A stretch of 64,000 nucleotides of DNA from positions 3,481,501 to 3,545,500 of the forward strand of contig JAZGTN010000044.1 in NCBI GenBank assembly GCA_037783415.1. Reading direction: 5' to 3'. Made by a program: the position numbers and the translations under genes. This DNA is from Leptasterias polaris. Lineage: Eukaryota > Echinodermata > Asteroidea > Forcipulatida > Asteriidae. How positions within the stretch are numbered: the first letter of the stretch is position 1; each line of letters starts with the position of its first letter. A model generated the notes under the pieces. It did no database searches. It was not told the origin of the DNA and saw only the letters and a program-made list of their open reading frames with translations. Below, piece after piece: positions 1-11,579 of this stretch.

Positions 1-904
1 TTTCCAATGATATAAAAATTGTGCAAATCCAGTATTATGCCGAGGGTGATTTAGTGCAGAATTTATTTCTAGCCATTTTTCGGCCGGCATTTTCTTCCTG
101 TTTTTGATACGCAGCCCCAGTTGGTTAATTTATGGTGCTAGTAGCCCTACTCTCTGGCCCCTCGCCTCGCTTACAGAATCGTCACTAAAACGAAAGTTGT
201 ACGAGGAGAGAGCCATTGAGATGGATTTTCCAATGATATAAAAATTGTGCAAATCCAGTATTATTCTGAGGGTGATTTAGTGCAGAATTTATTTCTAGCC
301 ATTTTTCGGCCGGCATTTTCTTGCTCTTTATGATACGCAGCCCCAGTTGGTTAATTTATGGTGCTAGTAGACCTACTCTCTGGCCCCTCTTCTCGCCTAC
401 AGAATCGTCACCAAAACAAAAGTTGTACGAAGAGAGAGCCCTTGAGATGGGCTTTCCAATGATATAAAAAATGTGCAAATCCAGTATTATGCCGAGGGTG
501 ATTTAGTGCAGAATTTATTTCTAGCCATTTTTCGGCCGGCATTTTCTTCCTGTTTTTGATACGCAGCCCCAGTTGGTTAATTTATGGTGCTAGTAGCCCT
601 ACTCTCTGGCCCCTCGCCTCGCTTACAGAATCGTCTCCAAAACAAAAGTTGTACGAAGAGAGAGCCCTTGAGATGGGCTTTCCAATGATATAAAAAATGT
701 GCAAATCCAGTATTATGCCGAGGGTGATTTAGTGCAGAATTTATTTCTAGCCATTTTTCGGCCGGCATTTTCTTCCTGTTTTTGATACGCAGCCCCAGTT
801 GGTTAATTTATGGTGCTAGTAGACCTACTCTCTGGCCCCTCTTCTCGCCTACAGAATCGTCACCAAAACAAAAGTTGTACGAAGAGAGAGCCCTTGAGAT
901 GGGC

Positions 905-2712
905 TTTCCAATGATATAAAAAATGTGCAAATCCAGTATTATGCCGAGGGTGATTTAGTGCAGAATTTATTTCTAATCATTTTTCGGCCGGCATTTTCTT
1001 GCTGTTTTTGATACGCAGCCCCAGTTGGTTAATTTATGGTGCTAGTAGCCCTACTCTCTGGACCCTCTTCTCGCCTACAGAATCGTCACTAAAACGAAAG
1101 TTGTACGACGAGAGAGCCCTTGAGATGGGCTTTCCAATGATATAAAAATTGTGCAAATCCAGTATTATTCTGAGGGTAATTTAGTGCAGAATTTATTTCT
1201 AGCCATTTTTCGGCCGGCATTTTCTTGCTCTTTTTGATACGCAGCCCCAGTTGGTTAATTTATGGTGCTAATAGCCCTACTCTTTGGCCCCTCGCTTCAA
1301 CTACAGAATCGTCATTGAAAAGAAAGTTGTACGAGGAGAGAGCCATTGAGATGGATTTTCCAATGATATAAAAATTGTGCAAATCCAGTATTATGCCGAG
1401 GGTGATTTAGTGCAAAATTTATTTCTAGCCATTTTTCGGCCGGCATTTTCTTGCTGTTTTTGATATGCAGCCCCAGTTGGTTAATTTATGGTGCTAGTAG
1501 CCCTACTCTCTGGCCCCTCGCCTCGCTTACAGAATCGTCACTAAAACGAAAGTTGTACGAGGAGAGAGCCATTGAGATGGATTTTCCAATGATATAAAAA
1601 TTGTGCAAATCCAGTATTATTCTGAGGGTGATTTAGTGCAGAATTTATTTCTAGCCATTTTTCGGCCGGCATTTTCTTGCTCTTTTTGATACGCAGCCCC
1701 AGTTGGTTAATTTATGGTGCTAGTAGCCCTACTCTCTGGCCCCTCTTTTCGCTTACAGAATCGTCTCCAAAACAAAAGTTGTACGAAGAAAGAGCCCTTG
1801 AGATGGGCTTTCCAATGATATAAAAAATGTGCAAATCCAGTATTATGCCGAGGGTGATTTAGTGCAGAATTTATTTCTAGCCATTTTTCGGCCGGCATTT
1901 TCTTGCTGTTTTTGATACGCAGCCCCAGTTGGTTAATTTATGGTGCTAGTAGCCCTACTCTCTGGACCCTCTTCTCGCCTACAGAATCGTCACTAAAACG
2001 AAAGTTGTACGAAGAGAGAGCCCTTGAGATGGGCTTTCCAATGATATAAAAATTGTGCAAATCCAGTATTATTCTGAGGGTAATTTAGTGCAGAATTTAT
2101 TTCTAGCCATTTTTCGGCCGGCATTTTCTTGCTCTTTTTGATACGCAGCCCCAGTTGGTTAATTTATGGTGCTAATAGCCCTACTCTTTGGCCCCTCGCT
2201 TCAACTACAGAATCGTCATTGAAAAGAAAGTTGTACGAGGAGAGAGCCATTGAGATGGATTTTCCAATGATATAAAAATTGTGCAAATCCAGTATTATGC
2301 CGAGGGTGATTTAGTGCAAAATTTATTTCTAGCCATTTTTCGGCCGGCATTTTCTTGCTGTTTTTGATACGCAGCCCCAGTTGGTTAATTTATGGTGCTA
2401 GTAGCCCTACTCTCTGGCCCCTCGCCTCGCTTACAGAATCGTCACTAAAACGAAAGTTGTACGAGGAGAGAGCCATTGAGATGGATTTTCCAATGATATA
2501 AAAATTGTGCAAATCCAGTATTATTCTGAGGGTGATTTAGTGCAGAATTTATTTCTAGCCATTTTTCGGCCGGCATTTTCTTGCTCTTTTTGATACGCAG
2601 CCCCAGTTGGTTAATTTATGGTGCTAGTAGCCCTACTCTCTGGCCCCTCTTCTCGCCTACAGAATCGTCACCAAAACAAAAGTTGTACGAAGAGAGAGCC
2701 CTTGAGATGGGC
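905..2712. repeat. Higher-order repeat, two copies of a 904-bp four-monomer block
   Basis: Monomer-specific variants recur at exactly four monomers (904 bp). The variant 'ctggaccctcttctcgcc' is at about 1060 and 1964, the 'gctaatagccctactctttgg' type follows 1131 and 2035, and 'gtgcaaaatttatttc' follows 1357 and 2261. This means blocks of four monomers, not single monomers, were the last unit amplified here. Confidence 0.85.
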
Positions 2713-2938
2713 TTTCCAATGATATAAAAATTGTGCAAATCCAGTATTATGCTGAGGGTGATTTAGTGCAGAATTTATTTCTAGCCATTTTTCGGCCGGC
2801 ATTTTCTTGCTCTTTTTGATACGCAGCCCCAGTTGGTTAATTTATGGTGCTAGTAGCCCTACTCTCTGGCCCCTCGCCTCGCTTACAGAATCGTCTCCAA
2901 AACAAAAGTTGTACGAAGAGAGAGCCCTTGAGATGGGC

Positions 2939-3761
2939 CTTCCAATGGTATAAAACTTGTGCAGATCCAGTGTTATTCTGCGGGTGATTTGACCGTCTAG
3001 TTAAACATTTCTCTCGGTGACAGCTCTGACCACATTTCTGGTCTGAAGATGGTGCAGAGTGTCTCTAAAAGCCTAACATTCTGAGGCAGGAATATCCAAG
3101 GCACAGTCGGATACAATTTGCATCTCTAGCATTTCTAGTTCATGAGTTATTCTCAACAGTAGCGCATAATGTATTTCTTACCAATTTCGGATGGCATTTT
3201 CTTGCTGGTTTAACGCCGCCCCAGTTGTTTAATTTATGGTGGTAGAAGCCCTACTCCCTGGCCGCTCGCCTCGCCTACAAAATCGTCAATGAAACGAAAC
3301 TTTAACGATGAGAGAGCCCTTGAGATTGGCGTTCCAATTGTATAAAAATTGTGCAAATCTAGTATTATTCTGAGGGTGATTTAGCCGTCTTATTTTTATT
3401 TCTATCGGTGACAGCTCGTGTACAAAAATCCCATTGGAGATGCTTTTGAGGAGCATTCGGAGTATCCCCACTTGCAGGTCATTTCCGGTATAAAGATGGC
3501 GCAGAGTGGCACTAAAAGTATCTAAGACACAGTCAGGTACAAATTGTGTCTCTCTAGCATTTCTAGTTCGGGAGTTATTTTCAAACTTAGCGCAGGATTT
3601 ATTTCTAGCCATTTTTCGGCCGGCATTTGCTTGCTGTTTTGATACGCAGCCCCAGTTGGTTAATTTATGGTGCTAGTAGCCCTACTCTCTGGCCCCTCGC
3701 CTCGCCTACAGAATCGTCACCAAAACAAAAGTTGTACGAAGAGAGAGCCCTTGAGATGGGC
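2939..3761. repeat. Long-monomer pair of the satellite, copy 1
   Basis: Two diverged long monomers in tandem, 823 bp in total. They include segments such as 'ctcggtgacagctctgacc' and 'ggagatgcttttgaggagc' that are missing from the 226-bp monomers. Copy 2 at 4666-5489 is nearly identical (824 bp), so pair plus four short monomers forms a 1,727-bp super-unit. Confidence 0.9.
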
Positions 3762-4665
3762 TTTCCAATGATATAAAAATTGTGCAAATCCAGTATTATT
3801 CTGAGGGTAATTTAGTGCAGAATTTATTTCTAGCCATTTTTCGGCCGGCATTTTCTTGCTCTTTTTGATACGCAGCCCCAGTTGGTTAATTTATGGTGCT
3901 AGTAGACCTACTCTCTGGCCCCTCTTCTCGCCTACAAAATCGTCACCAAAACAAAAGTTGTACGAAGAGAGAGCCATTGAGATGGATTTTCCAATGATAT
4001 AAAAATTGTGCGAATCCAGTATTATTCTGAGGGTGATTTAGTGCAGAATTTATTTCTAGCCATTTTTCGGCCGGCATTTTCTTGCTCTTTTTGGTACGCA
4101 GCCCCAGTTGGTTAATTTATGGTGCTAGTAGCCCTACTCTCTGGCCCCTCTTCTCGCCTACAAAATCGTCACCAAAACAAAAGTTGTACGAAGAGAGAGC
4201 CATTGAGATGGATTTTCCAATGATATAAAAATTGTGCGAATCCAGTATTATTCTGAGGGTGATTTAGTGCAGAATTTATTTCTAGCCATTTTTCGGTCGG
4301 CATTTTCTTGCTCTTTTTGGTACGCAGCCCCAGTTGGTTAATTTATGGTGCTAGTAGCCCTACTCTCTGGCCCCTCTTCTCGCCTACAAAATCGTCACCA
4401 AAACAAAAGTTGTACGAAGAGAGAGCCATTGAGATGGATTTTCCAATGATATAAAAATTGTGCGAATCCAGTATTATTCTGAGGGTGATTTAGTGCAGAA
4501 TTTATTTCTAGCCATTTTTCGGCCGGCATTTTCTTGCTGTTTTTGATACGCAGCCCCAGTTGGTTAATTTATGGTGCTAGTAGCCCTACTCTCTGGCCCC
4601 TCGCCTCGCTTACAGAATCGTCACCAAAACAAAAGTTGTACGAAGAGAGAGCCCTTGAGATGGGC

Positions 4666-5489
4666 CTTCCAATGGTATAAAACTTGTGCAGATCCAGTGT
4701 TATTCTGCGGGTGATTTGACCGTCTAGTCAAATATTTCTCTCGGTGACAGCTCTGACCACATTTCTGGTCTGAAGATGGTGCAGAGTGTCTCTAAAAGCC
4801 TAACTTTCTGAGGCAGGAATATCCAAGGCACAGTCAGATACAATTTGCATCTCTAGCATTTCTAGTTTATGAGTTATTCTCAACAGTAGCGCATAATGTA
4901 TTTCTTACCAATTTCGGATGGCATTTTCTTGCTGGTTTAACGCCGCCCCAGTTGTTTAATTTATGGTGGTAGAAGCCCTACTCCCTGGCCGCTCGCCTCG
5001 CCTACAAAATCGTCAATGAAACGAAACTTTAACGATGAGAGAGCCCTTGAGATTGGCGTTCCAATTTTATAAAAATTGTGCAAATCTAGTATTATTCTGA
5101 GGGTGATTTAGCCGTCTTATTTTTATTTCTATCGGTGACAGCTCGTGTACAAAAATCCCATTGGAGATGCTTTTGAGGAGCATTCGGAGTATCCCCACTT
5201 GCAGGTCATTTCCGGTATAAAGATGGCGCAGAGTGGCACTAAAAGTATCTAAGACACAGTCAGGTACAAATTGTGTCTCTCTAGCATTTCTAGTTCGGGA
5301 GTTATTTTCAAACTTAGCGCAGGATTTATTTCTAGCCATTTTTCGGCCGGCATTTTCTTGCTCTTTTTGATACGCAGCCCCAGTTGGTTAATTTATGGTG
5401 CTAGTAGCCCTACTCTCTGGCCCCTCGCCTCGCTTACAGAATCGTCACCAAAACAAAAGTTGTACGAAGAGATAGCCCTTGAGATGGGC
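4666..5489. repeat. Long-monomer pair of the satellite, copy 2
   Basis: Near-identical duplicate of 2939-3761, differing by a few substitutions such as 'tagttaaacat' against 'tagtcaaatat'. It is followed by short monomers again. Confidence 0.9.
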
Positions 5490-6015
5490 TTTCCAATGAT
5501 ATAAAAATTGTGCAAAACCAGTATTATTCTGAGGGTAATTTAGTGCAGAATGTATTTCTAGCCATTTTTCGGCCGGCATTTTCTTGCTCTTTTTGATACG
5601 CAGCCCCAGTTGGTTAATTTATGGTGCTAGTAGCCCTACTCTCTGGCCCCTCGCCTCGCTTACAGAATCGTCACCAAAACAAAAGTTGTACGAAGAGAGA
5701 GCCCTTGAGATGGGCTTTCCAATGATATAAAAATTGTGCAAATCCAGTATTATGCTGAGGGTGATTTAGTGCAGAATTTATTTCTAGCCATTTTCCGGCC
5801 GACATTTTCTTGCTGTTTTTGATAAATGTTTTTGGCAAATCCAGTATTATTCTGAGGGTGATTTGACCGTTTTTGTTTTTTAATTCTCTCGGTGACAGCT
5901 CTGTGTACAAAAATCCCATTGGAGATTCTTTTGAGGAGCATTCGGAGTATCCCCACATGCTGGTCATCCCCACATGCTGGTATGAAGATGGCGCAGAGTG
6001 GCCCTAAAAGTCTGA

Positions 6016-6655
6016 TTATTGAATTTTGTCATGGTTCTATATTTAACCCGAAAATGGTCAAAGATTTGGTTTTTATTGAGACAATTTTCAAAAACTAAAT
6101 ATTCTTTAAGGAGGCCTAAAAAGAATCACTAAATTATATTTCACAAAGACAGAAGTTTTTATTCAAAGAGTTCAACTAACATTGGACTCACCAACCTGGA
6201 TTACCCAATGCAGATCGGTTTCAAATGCTTCTTGTTCAAAGTTCATAAGTACAGTACTGTAATAGGAGCAGCTGGCCTATAAATGGCAAAGTTATTTTCA
6301 CAAGCAACCTCACTTCTTCGCTAGACGGGACAAACGAAGTGGGATAGTAGGTTCCATCACTTACTCGGAAAACGAGCGCTTTTTGCATAGGCCTATGGCT
6401 TCAAACAGCCGGTTGAAGCATATAAAGCCGAAGCTGAAATCGAGGTTTGGAAAAGGCTCATAAAAATGTCTGTTGATATAGGCGTAGTGGATCTTTGGAT
6501 AACAGTGTTCTTTGCAGGTGATGATTTCTTTGTCAGTCCGATCAAAACTGAGTCTGGTATCAAATTTGGTCTGGTGCTGTTAATGTATGCAAATCAATAA
6601 AATAATTACTATTGGGTATTTGGGGGGACCTGACAAATGCTCACACAACCCAGTG
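6016..6655 (-). other. 3' flank and probable 3' UTR of the AUNIP-like gene
   Basis: No reading frame of note. On the minus strand, AATAAA polyadenylation-type hexamers read at 6158-6163 and 6072-6077, about 490-580 bases past the stop codon of the gene at 6656-9607. The gene's transcript therefore probably ends just before the satellite array. Confidence 0.4.
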
Positions 6656-9607
6656 TCATTCACAATACTGGGAGTCTTCTTCGTATAGGCTTGTTCCATG
6701 TGCTGGTTCTTTCAGAACAAAACAACCCTGCGTATTCAGAGTAAACTCAGAGAAGTCTGATGATGGGCTGTGGGAGGGATCACACCTGGGCATGGAAGAG
6801 GGACTGTCAATAATTGACAGGCAGGGGTATTCCACCAAAGGTTGATCCTCAAACGGGATGGAGTCCTCCACAGACAGGGTGGAGTCATCGGTTGCTAGAG
6901 AGGGACTGCCCACCGGCAGAGTGGGGTCAACAACGGACAGGTTAGATTTTGACCATTGTGACCCCTCAGTTGACTCCCCAATAGAACAGGAGTTTAACAT
7001 GAGTTCAGAGCCGACTATATTTACCCTCAGGACTCTACCGTTCAATGTAGAATCGCTGGGATATGTATCTGTGAGAATGTTGCTCTCACCAAGATCATCT
7101 GTGAATTGAGTATGGCTGGTTTCGGTGTCCAACAAGTATGGGTTAATGTGTTGCAACCTCTTGGATTTTGTTGCTGCTGGTGGCATTAAAGATTCCTTGC
7201 CCTGCAATGAGTTGTTTGCTTGAGGAAATGTCTTGTATCTGTCGCAGGGGCTAGACAAATTCCAGAGGGCTGGAGATGATGATTCTTCAGTTTGAATATC
7301 CCCAAGAGGTACAAAGGTCACAGTGCAGGATTGGCTGTCTGTCAGCTGCGATAAACCAGAGGAAGGAGACAAGTGGGAGGAGTCCAAAGCTGATGAATAA
7401 TCATAAACTGAGCTGTCATTTCCTTTGTCTGCACCTTTGCATTTCTGTCTCTCAAGGCAGTCTGACTTCCTGTGACACACATGGGCAGACTGGGGGAGAT
7501 TTTCAAAATTGCTGGATTGTATATTTCTTGATCTGGAGGTTGGTACAGCAGAATCGTTGATTGTTGAAGTGTTTCCAGACATCGAATTGTCTTTGTGGTT
7601 GCAGTGCTTTGTTGTTTTACTCCCCAGCATTCTGTTTTCATCTTGTTGATGGGAGGCAGAAGTATCAACCAAACTCACAATGGTAGGCTCGGAATATTTG
7701 GATTTCCGCATCTGTTTTGTGGGAGGCTCCTCATCCATCTCGCCCTCTTGCAGTGTAGCAAAATAGCCCGATTGGTCCTCATTTAGCCGATTCCGTGAAC
7801 AACCTAAGAAGATGCAGAGAAAGTATGTTAGTGTTTAAGGGGATCTGGGCCCAATTTCATAGAGCTGCTTAACGGCCGATTCTGTGCTTACGTACAAGTT
7901 TCTATTTTATAGTGCTTAGCGCTGCTAACCGTAAGCACACGAAAAGGCATGCTAACCTTCCGGTGCTTACTGCACGAAAATGAATGACGTAACAATGCAA
8001 ATCCATGGTGAACGCGCAAGATGGCCGCCTTATTTTCTTGCTAACCTATGCTTTTAAGCAAATTTTTCTGCTACAGTTAGCACAAAAATTTGCTTACTGT
8101 TAAGCAGCTCTATGAAATTGGGCCCAGGTTCAATAGGCTTTTAAACGACTCAAATGAAAGTACCATTTGCAAAATGAAAACGGCCTTGCTCGATTTTCAA
8201 AATGTTTGTTATTTACCCTTTTCAGGATTTCCAGGTTTGTGGTTTCCTTCTGCTTGCTGCTCATTAAGAAGAGAGTCATCTATCACAGATACTCGAGGCT
8301 TCTTAAAAAAGTCCAGTAAGGATGTCTGTTTTGTTGCATTTGGAACATCAACTGTTGGCCCTGGATAAATTCGCTGGATGACACTTAGCGGGAGCCTTCT
8401 TAGGACTGGCTGCTTTGGGGGCTGAAAAATTCAATGTAAATAAAAATAAAAAAGTTATTTCAGGATCATCACACCTCACAGTACTAGTTATAGCATATTA
8501 CTCTTTCCCTTTTAAAGAAGGAATTGAATTAGTTGTTGTTTTTGTAACAGTAAATTAATTTATATTCCCTAGTTTGATATTAACATGCCACAATTCCAAA
8601 ACAACCTGGGAAAATGTCATTGATTTTGGATTAAAAATAAACAAAAACAGTTTATATTTTGTCAAGTATTTTAATTTTTACCAAGTATGTTGATTAGGCT
8701 GATCAAAATAAGCACAGGCTGCCTAGGTGGTTTGTGAATCAGTTATTTTCTTTACAATAATTTTAATCAAGACCATGTTTTATTTGTCTGAAACACTTTT
8801 AAAAAACATATGGGCTCCAAAACATGGTCTTCAAAGGTTTGCAATTTTTAAAGACTAGCCCCATTACAGTTCCCAATTCCTTCTTCATGTGTATGCAATT
8901 ACAAAAGTGAAGGATTCAGAACAGAAGGATTGCGGCCAAACCAACCAACCCCCCCCACCCCCACCCCCACCCCCACCCCCCAAAAAAATGAAAACGACAG
9001 TTATCCCTGGATCAGGCATTACATTTCTTTCTAAGGACTAGCTAGACTCATCCAATTGACTCTAGGAGAAGATGAAATTGGATGATTGACATGAAAAGCA
9101 GGGTGCTGGAGTTTGAGTCTAAAGAAGTATGCAATGGAATATCATTTCATAATTAGGCCTAACAAAAAACATGCCCAAATAAATGCGACGGTTGGTAGCT
9201 AGTGTTAGTGTAGTAACACTAAACAATTGCCTCCGTTGGCGTTTGTCATTGTCTTCGTGCCCCTTCCCCTTTAAGAAAAACGGAGCAGGCCAGCCCTAGC
9301 TCAGCTGTGATCCATGGTAAACCTTCACGATTTGGGACCATTCTACTACGTACAGTAGTGGGTAAACCCATTGAGGAAAGAGTTAAAACCCTACGATAGC
9401 GATACAAAAATACATGCACTAAAAATACATATAAATATACTACTACAAATTATACTCAAACGTTCAACTTCAGTTCAATCATGCAGTGAGAGTGTAGACC
9501 TCATCGCAGCCAGGCCGCTTTTCACTTACTACTTTTGCTGTAAGCCATACGTCACACTGTTCTTGCACATGCTTAGGGTGGTTATGTGTCAGTTTTCGCT
9601 TTCCCAT
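6656..9607 (-). CDS. AUNIP: AUNIP-like protein with a PIP box, three exons
   Basis: Minus-strand exons 9530-9607, 8217-8421 and 6656-7803 join in frame (1,431 nt, 476 residues). All splice sites are GT-AG and phases 0 and 1 match. The start is the ATG at 9607, the first in the exon. Exon 1 contains EQCDVWLTAK, which resembles the N-terminal EACGVWLDAA of vertebrate AUNIP. Exon 2 carries a canonical PCNA-interacting box, QTSLLDFF at residues 58-65, placed as in AUNIP. The rest is long, Ser-rich and low in predicted order; FTDDLGESNIL near residue 328 and EFTLNTQGCFVL near 447 resemble AUNIP C-terminal repeats. AUNIP binds Aurora A and ninein at centrosomes and has a role in DNA-end resection in human cells; whether this holds here is inference. 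If it is not AUNIP, it is still a PIP-box protein. It lies head to head with GK5. Confidence 0.65.
7845..8127. mobile_element. Inverted-repeat element (MITE) in intron 2 of the AUNIP-like gene
   Basis: Perfect 28-bp terminal inverted repeats at 7845-7872 and 8100-8127, beginning CTGGGCCCAATTTCATAGAG. The interior has no coding capacity and several scattered TGCTTA motifs. It lies wholly inside the intron 7804-8216. A related copy is at 16025-16220. No clear target-site duplication is visible. Confidence 0.85.
8422..9529. other. Intron 1 of the AUNIP-like gene
   Basis: A/T-rich intron of 1,108 bases. It holds a C-rich simple repeat of the CCCCCA type at about 8948-8980. I see no further exon in it. 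Confidence 0.6.
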
Positions 9608-10518
9608 GTTAACAGTGAGTTAGTTTTAAAATAGATATATATTTATGCCTGAAACAGGATCTACTCTGACAAAAAATCTATTGGATCGAATTTTCCCGCG
9701 AGTCCACTTCGTTTTCAATATGTTGAAATCGCTCGTCCCCAATCACCTTGATAACGGCGGGGCCAAGCGAACCGTGACTACGAGCTGTTATCGATGAGTA
9801 CGAGTCTGATGAACTTGCGGTCAAAGGTCATGTGTTTATCACAAGCATGCAACGCACACTCCCACTTTGTTTCAGTTCAGCAGTTCAAAATTGAGTAAAA
9901 TGCACAATGAACTACTTCACAAATGCAGTGAAAATGTAGCACGAATGGTGCTAGTGTAGTTAAGTCAAACTTACGGTGAGTTGTAGAGTATGCAGTATCG
10001 TTGAAAGGCCTATCCCTATGTTTTCCGAGTTACTGCAGTACCCCAGATTTGAGACCCAACAACAGACCATAGAGCAAGGACAGATGAGATGGACAGACCA
10101 TGCAAGGCTGTTTTAACATTAGCAATAGCAGTTGCCGAGTTTCTTAGCACATTCTGGCGCATGTCATTGTGCATTGTAATTTGTAATGTTACTTACATAC
10201 GCAAGATAATGTTAAATATTGAGAAAGCTTTGTTGGGTCCGGTAACTCGGACTAGGCCTATGGATAATTTTATTTTAAATTAAAAATAAAAATGTAGGTA
10301 ATGTCATTTTTGACATTTGTTTTTGTGAATTGTACATCCTGACATCATCATGACAATTTATTACTTACTTACTTAATGAAAAAAGTGACGTTTCCTTAAC
10401 TACTTTTTCTATAAATTGATTTTGTTTTAATGCAATGTATATTATTATTATTTTGTTCTGTCCAAGCTTTACAATCACCCTAACATAACTAAAATAATAA
10501 TATAAGTAGTTATAATTA

Positions 10519-10966
10519 ACCGGTCCCAACTTGAGTGTTGGAGTTTGTGCGACCCAAGTTGGGATCGCCCACAGACTAGAGCTCTAAATACAGCGATTGT
10601 GCATGGACTGCTGTCGTGATTCAAACATGTGGAGAGCGATCGGTGTAGATTTTAGGATTATCAAGATTTTTTACTTCAAACCTTTGCCTGACATGAATGC
10701 AGCTCAACAAAATGCTTTATGTTCCTGTTCTGTAGTGTTACCTAATTCAACTTTCAACGGGGTTCATTTGTGAAACGCTTTAATCCATCAATCCATCCCA
10801 CCTCACCGACTATAAAACTACCAACCAGGTCCTTGCCGCCGTGGGGATGGGGCTCTGATCTATAGGAATCAGTGAAATGGGAGGAACGGCTCCAATGGTA
10901 CCCTGTATTTACTTTGATACCAACTATAGTTTGGGTGCTCCAACTGTATCACTAAAGTTGGGACCA
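10519..10966. mobile_element. Foldback/MITE-like element with GGTCCCAACTT termini
   Basis: The left end reads CCGGTCCCAACTTGAGTG and the right end, on the opposite strand, CTGGTCCCAACTTTAGTG. Both arms then carry a 'ttggag' segment. No coding capacity is seen inside. Confidence 0.55.
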
Positions 10967-11164
10967 GTCCTAATAGTTGGGCGATTGTTAAGTTGGGGCA
11001 AAACATAATGATCAACTGATGTCCTAATTACCTTCCTTGGTTTATGGGAAGTATGCAATTTGATGAACGTTGAAACTTTCTCACCACGGTCTGAGCTTTG
11101 AGTTCATTGGCTACAGTGCTTAGTTATTGCACAAGCGAGAGTAGAATACGGAAATCTATCTCCA

Positions 11165-11365
11165 AAGTCACTTAACTATTCCTTTGGTTGGGACATAAAG
11201 CCATTGGTCCAGTGTGTTGTGTAATACACAGAAAAAAGAACCCGGTACACTTAATATCGCAAAAGAGAAATGAGTTCGCCCCAATGTTTTTGGCAATGGC
11301 TGCCGAGTGCGCCGTAGCATCTTGTAAACCCTTAAAATGGCTACATAAAACAGTCTCATAATTCT
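11165..11365 (+). repeat. SINE 3' part
   Basis: Contains 'gggacataaagccattgg', 'cacagaaaaaagaacccgg' and 'gttcgccccaatg' in order. The same order recurs in the other tRNA-derived SINE bodies of this window (13440-13520 and 24050-24135). The tRNA-like head is missing, so it is 5'-truncated. Confidence 0.6.
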
Positions 11366-11579
11366 TAAAAACTTTAAAACCTGTCTTAAAAAGTGTCTCT
11401 CATTGTTGAAGCACCTTGAGCACCCTATTGGTGGATATGTGCGCTCTATTATGAGACTCTAATATTATTATCTAAAAGAAATATTTTGTAACCACATCAC
11501 TTCACTTACAGGTAATGAAACGAGCTACAAACAAAGACCGGAATCTTGGCAAGCGGTGAACAATAATTGCCATTTCACC

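Larger units (their letters stand above)
1..6015. repeat. Satellite array, 226-bp monomers with longer variants
   Basis: Tandem copies of a 226-bp monomer start at 1, 227, 453, 679 and so on; exactly 13 fit into 1-2938. Four more occupy 3762-4665, and further copies start at 5490 and 5716. Two blocks (2939-3761 and 4666-5489) each hold two diverged long monomers of about 412 bp, which carry roughly 185 extra bases between the 'gggtgattt' and 'atttatttct' segments. The last copy runs into a long-type segment and decays near 6015. The short reading frames in the array recur once per monomer, are open in several frames and resemble no protein I know, so I treat them as non-coding. The left edge of the array is outside the window. 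Confidence 0.97.
9608..11579. promoter_or_regulatory. Intergenic region between divergent AUNIP-like and GK5 genes
   Basis: About 1.97 kb between the two start codons, so it must contain both 5' UTRs and promoters unless non-coding first exons lie elsewhere. No TATA box or initiator is convincing. It contains an inverted-repeat element at about 10519-10966 and a SINE 3' part at about 11165-11365. Confidence 0.45.

Noticed and set aside
577..5973. Repeated 60-108-residue frames in the satellite
   Set aside because: They recur once per monomer, overlap in several frames and resemble no known family.
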